Shown here: one piece after another, positions 31,364-31,478 of the stretch | How the letters are laid out: each line of letters begins with the position of its first letter | How positions within the stretch are numbered: the stretch's first letter is position 1 | NCBI GenBank assembly: GCA_033297205.1 | Contig: MU859343.1 | Coordinates: 1 to 31,478 of the forward strand | From: Pseudoneurospora amorphoporcata | Lineage: Eukaryota > Ascomycota > Sordariomycetes > Sordariales > Sordariaceae | DNA: 31,478 bases | Direction of reading: 5' to 3' | Program-made: the position numbers and the translations under genes | The notes under the pieces: model-generated | Seen by the model: only the letters and a program-made list of their open reading frames with translations | What the model was told of the DNA's origin: nothing | The model's database searches: none

Positions 31364-31478
31364 GGATGGAAGGATGCTGAAGGTATATCACGGTGCAGGG
31401 CGAGGTAGGGGGTAGATGTGACATACGTAGTTGTACGAGGAGAGAGGAAGGGAAGAGAGGGAGGTGTACGGTCTGGAT

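Noticed and set aside
16473..31478. Biosynthetic or defence gene cluster
   Set aside because: The genes here are unrelated conserved housekeeping genes in mixed orientation, with no shared pathway.

Overview
The window is nuclear DNA of a filamentous ascomycete, most likely a Sordariomycete. Evidence: short introns of 53-99 nt with GT...AG ends and CTAAC/CTGAC-type branch points, proteins of clear fungal type, and repeats carrying the C-to-T / CpA-to-TpA scars of repeat-induced point mutation (RIP). I cannot name the species from sequence alone.

Layout. 1-1074 holds two 5' pieces of one LINE family on the minus strand, one behind the other, followed by AT-rich non-coding DNA. 2183-4104 (-) is a mitochondrial prolyl-tRNA synthetase and 4900-8153 (+) is the 60S-biogenesis factor Mak21/Noc1; the two diverge from a shared 0.8-kb promoter. 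From about 8.8 to 16.47 kb lies a nested transposon graveyard: an AT-rich degraded stretch, a RIP-killed LINE ORF1 on the plus strand (9641-10557), a nearly complete RIP-killed LINE on the minus strand (about 10557-16472, with ORF1, endonuclease and reverse transcriptase still legible), and inside its ORF2 a 514-bp solo LTR with a perfect 5-bp target duplication. Then come a hotdog-fold thioesterase (16854-17891 +), APS kinase (18795-19609 +), V-ATPase subunit C (19865-21220 -), a large AT-hook/glutamine-rich nuclear protein (23034-26469 +) and an F-box protein (27631-29175 -). The right end (30.8-31.4 kb) carries two adjacent short elements with terminal inverted repeats (MITE-like).

The host genes are housekeeping genes of unrelated function (mitochondrial translation, ribosome assembly, acyl-CoA hydrolysis, sulfate assimilation, vacuolar acidification, chromatin/transcription, ubiquitin ligase adaptor); there is no sign of a metabolic cluster. 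Gene models below were built by joining exons by hand; every junction keeps the reading frame and most restore family-typical sequence. I found no new biological system. The most informative material is the transposon stratigraphy, the shared LINE 5' terminus, the possible strand bias of RIP stops, and the AT-hook protein of unknown role.
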